The position numbers were made by a program, and so were the translations under genes. A model generated the notes under the pieces. It had not been told where the DNA came from. It worked only from the letters and a program-made list of their open reading frames with translations, and did no database searches. Shown here piece by piece: positions 21,739 to 21,828 of a DNA stretch of 21,828 nucleotides (its first letter is position 1; every line of letters begins with the position of its first letter). Source of the DNA: an uncultured Bacilli bacterium (GTDB lineage: Bacteria; Bacillota_I; Bacilli_A; RF39; UBA660). The stretch spans positions 1-21,828 of the forward strand of contig CANROR010000014.1 in assembly GCA_947632275.1 (NCBI GenBank). Direction: 5' to 3'.

Positions 21739-21779
21739 ATTAAAGAAAATAAAAGGGTGTAAAGACATTTTAGAAAAGA

Positions 21780-21808
21780 TTGTTCTAACATCATATTAGA
21801 TGTATAAT
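21780..21808 (+). promoter_or_regulatory. Promoter reading out of the window
   Basis: TTGTTC (21780-21785), a 17-bp spacer and TATAAT (21803-21808). No gene start follows before the window ends. In Bacillus relatives glycyl-tRNA synthetase genes come after recO, but nothing here shows that. Confidence 0.5.
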
Positions 21809-21828
21809 AAAAATATAAAATAGACCCA

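Overview
The window comes from a low-GC (roughly 30%), endospore-forming member of the Bacillota. The closest fit is an uncultured Bacilli or Erysipelotrichia-type gut lineage. Evidence for spore formation is sigma-G, GerE, GerM, SpoIIIAH and YqfC/YqfD. TGA is used as a stop (for example at the end of the VanZ gene) and Trp is TGG, so this is the standard bacterial code and not a mycoplasma code. The exact taxon cannot be named from the sequence alone.

Region 1 (1-4452, plus strand): a lipoteichoic-acid-synthase-like sulfatase whose 5' end looks frameshifted at about position 80; an AAA_14/DUF4143 ATPase whose promoter sits on the last of three 33-bp tandem repeats; a GT4-type glycosyltransferase; then a strong hairpin. 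Region 2 (4453-10990, plus strand): sigG with a forespore-type promoter and a TTG start; deoD and a phosphohexomutase as a two-gene operon; then a complete isoleucine T-box leader controlling a type-2 isoleucyl-tRNA synthetase. Its HXGH catalytic signature is swapped to G-L-H-H.

Region 3 (11028-14005, minus strand): tRNA-Arg(TCT) with its own promoter and terminator; a decayed DUF1016 (YhcG-type) gene fused out of frame to an unrelated tail and flanked by two diverged copies of a structured intergenic repeat; then a sporulation block of gerM, gerE and a stand-alone spoIIIAH. Sigma-E and sigma-K type promoters can be recognised.

Region 4 (14104-17029, plus strand): a compact bacteriocin locus. 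It has a C39-peptidase ABC exporter, a very short HlyD-like accessory protein, and two small double-glycine-leader peptides (45 and 53 aa) that are easily missed. Each mature peptide carries one cysteine near its C terminus. A UUCG-loop terminator ends the locus. No dedicated immunity gene is visible.

Region 5 (17034-21828, plus strand): a tightly overlapping run of yqfC, yqfD, a VanZ-family gene, ybeY, dgkA, era, a 28-aa YqzL-like gene and recO. This resembles the Bacillus yqfC-to-recO cluster, but phoH, yqfF and cdd are absent and a VanZ gene stands where phoH and yqfF would be. After the recO terminator comes an (AT)n tract between promoter-like boxes and a second promoter that reads out of the window.

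The most interesting points are the GXHH isoleucyl-tRNA synthetase (predicting natural mupirocin insensitivity), the two-peptide bacteriocin cassette between sporulation genes, the paired structured repeats around the dead DUF1016 gene, and the triple -35-bearing repeat upstream of the DUF4143 ATPase.
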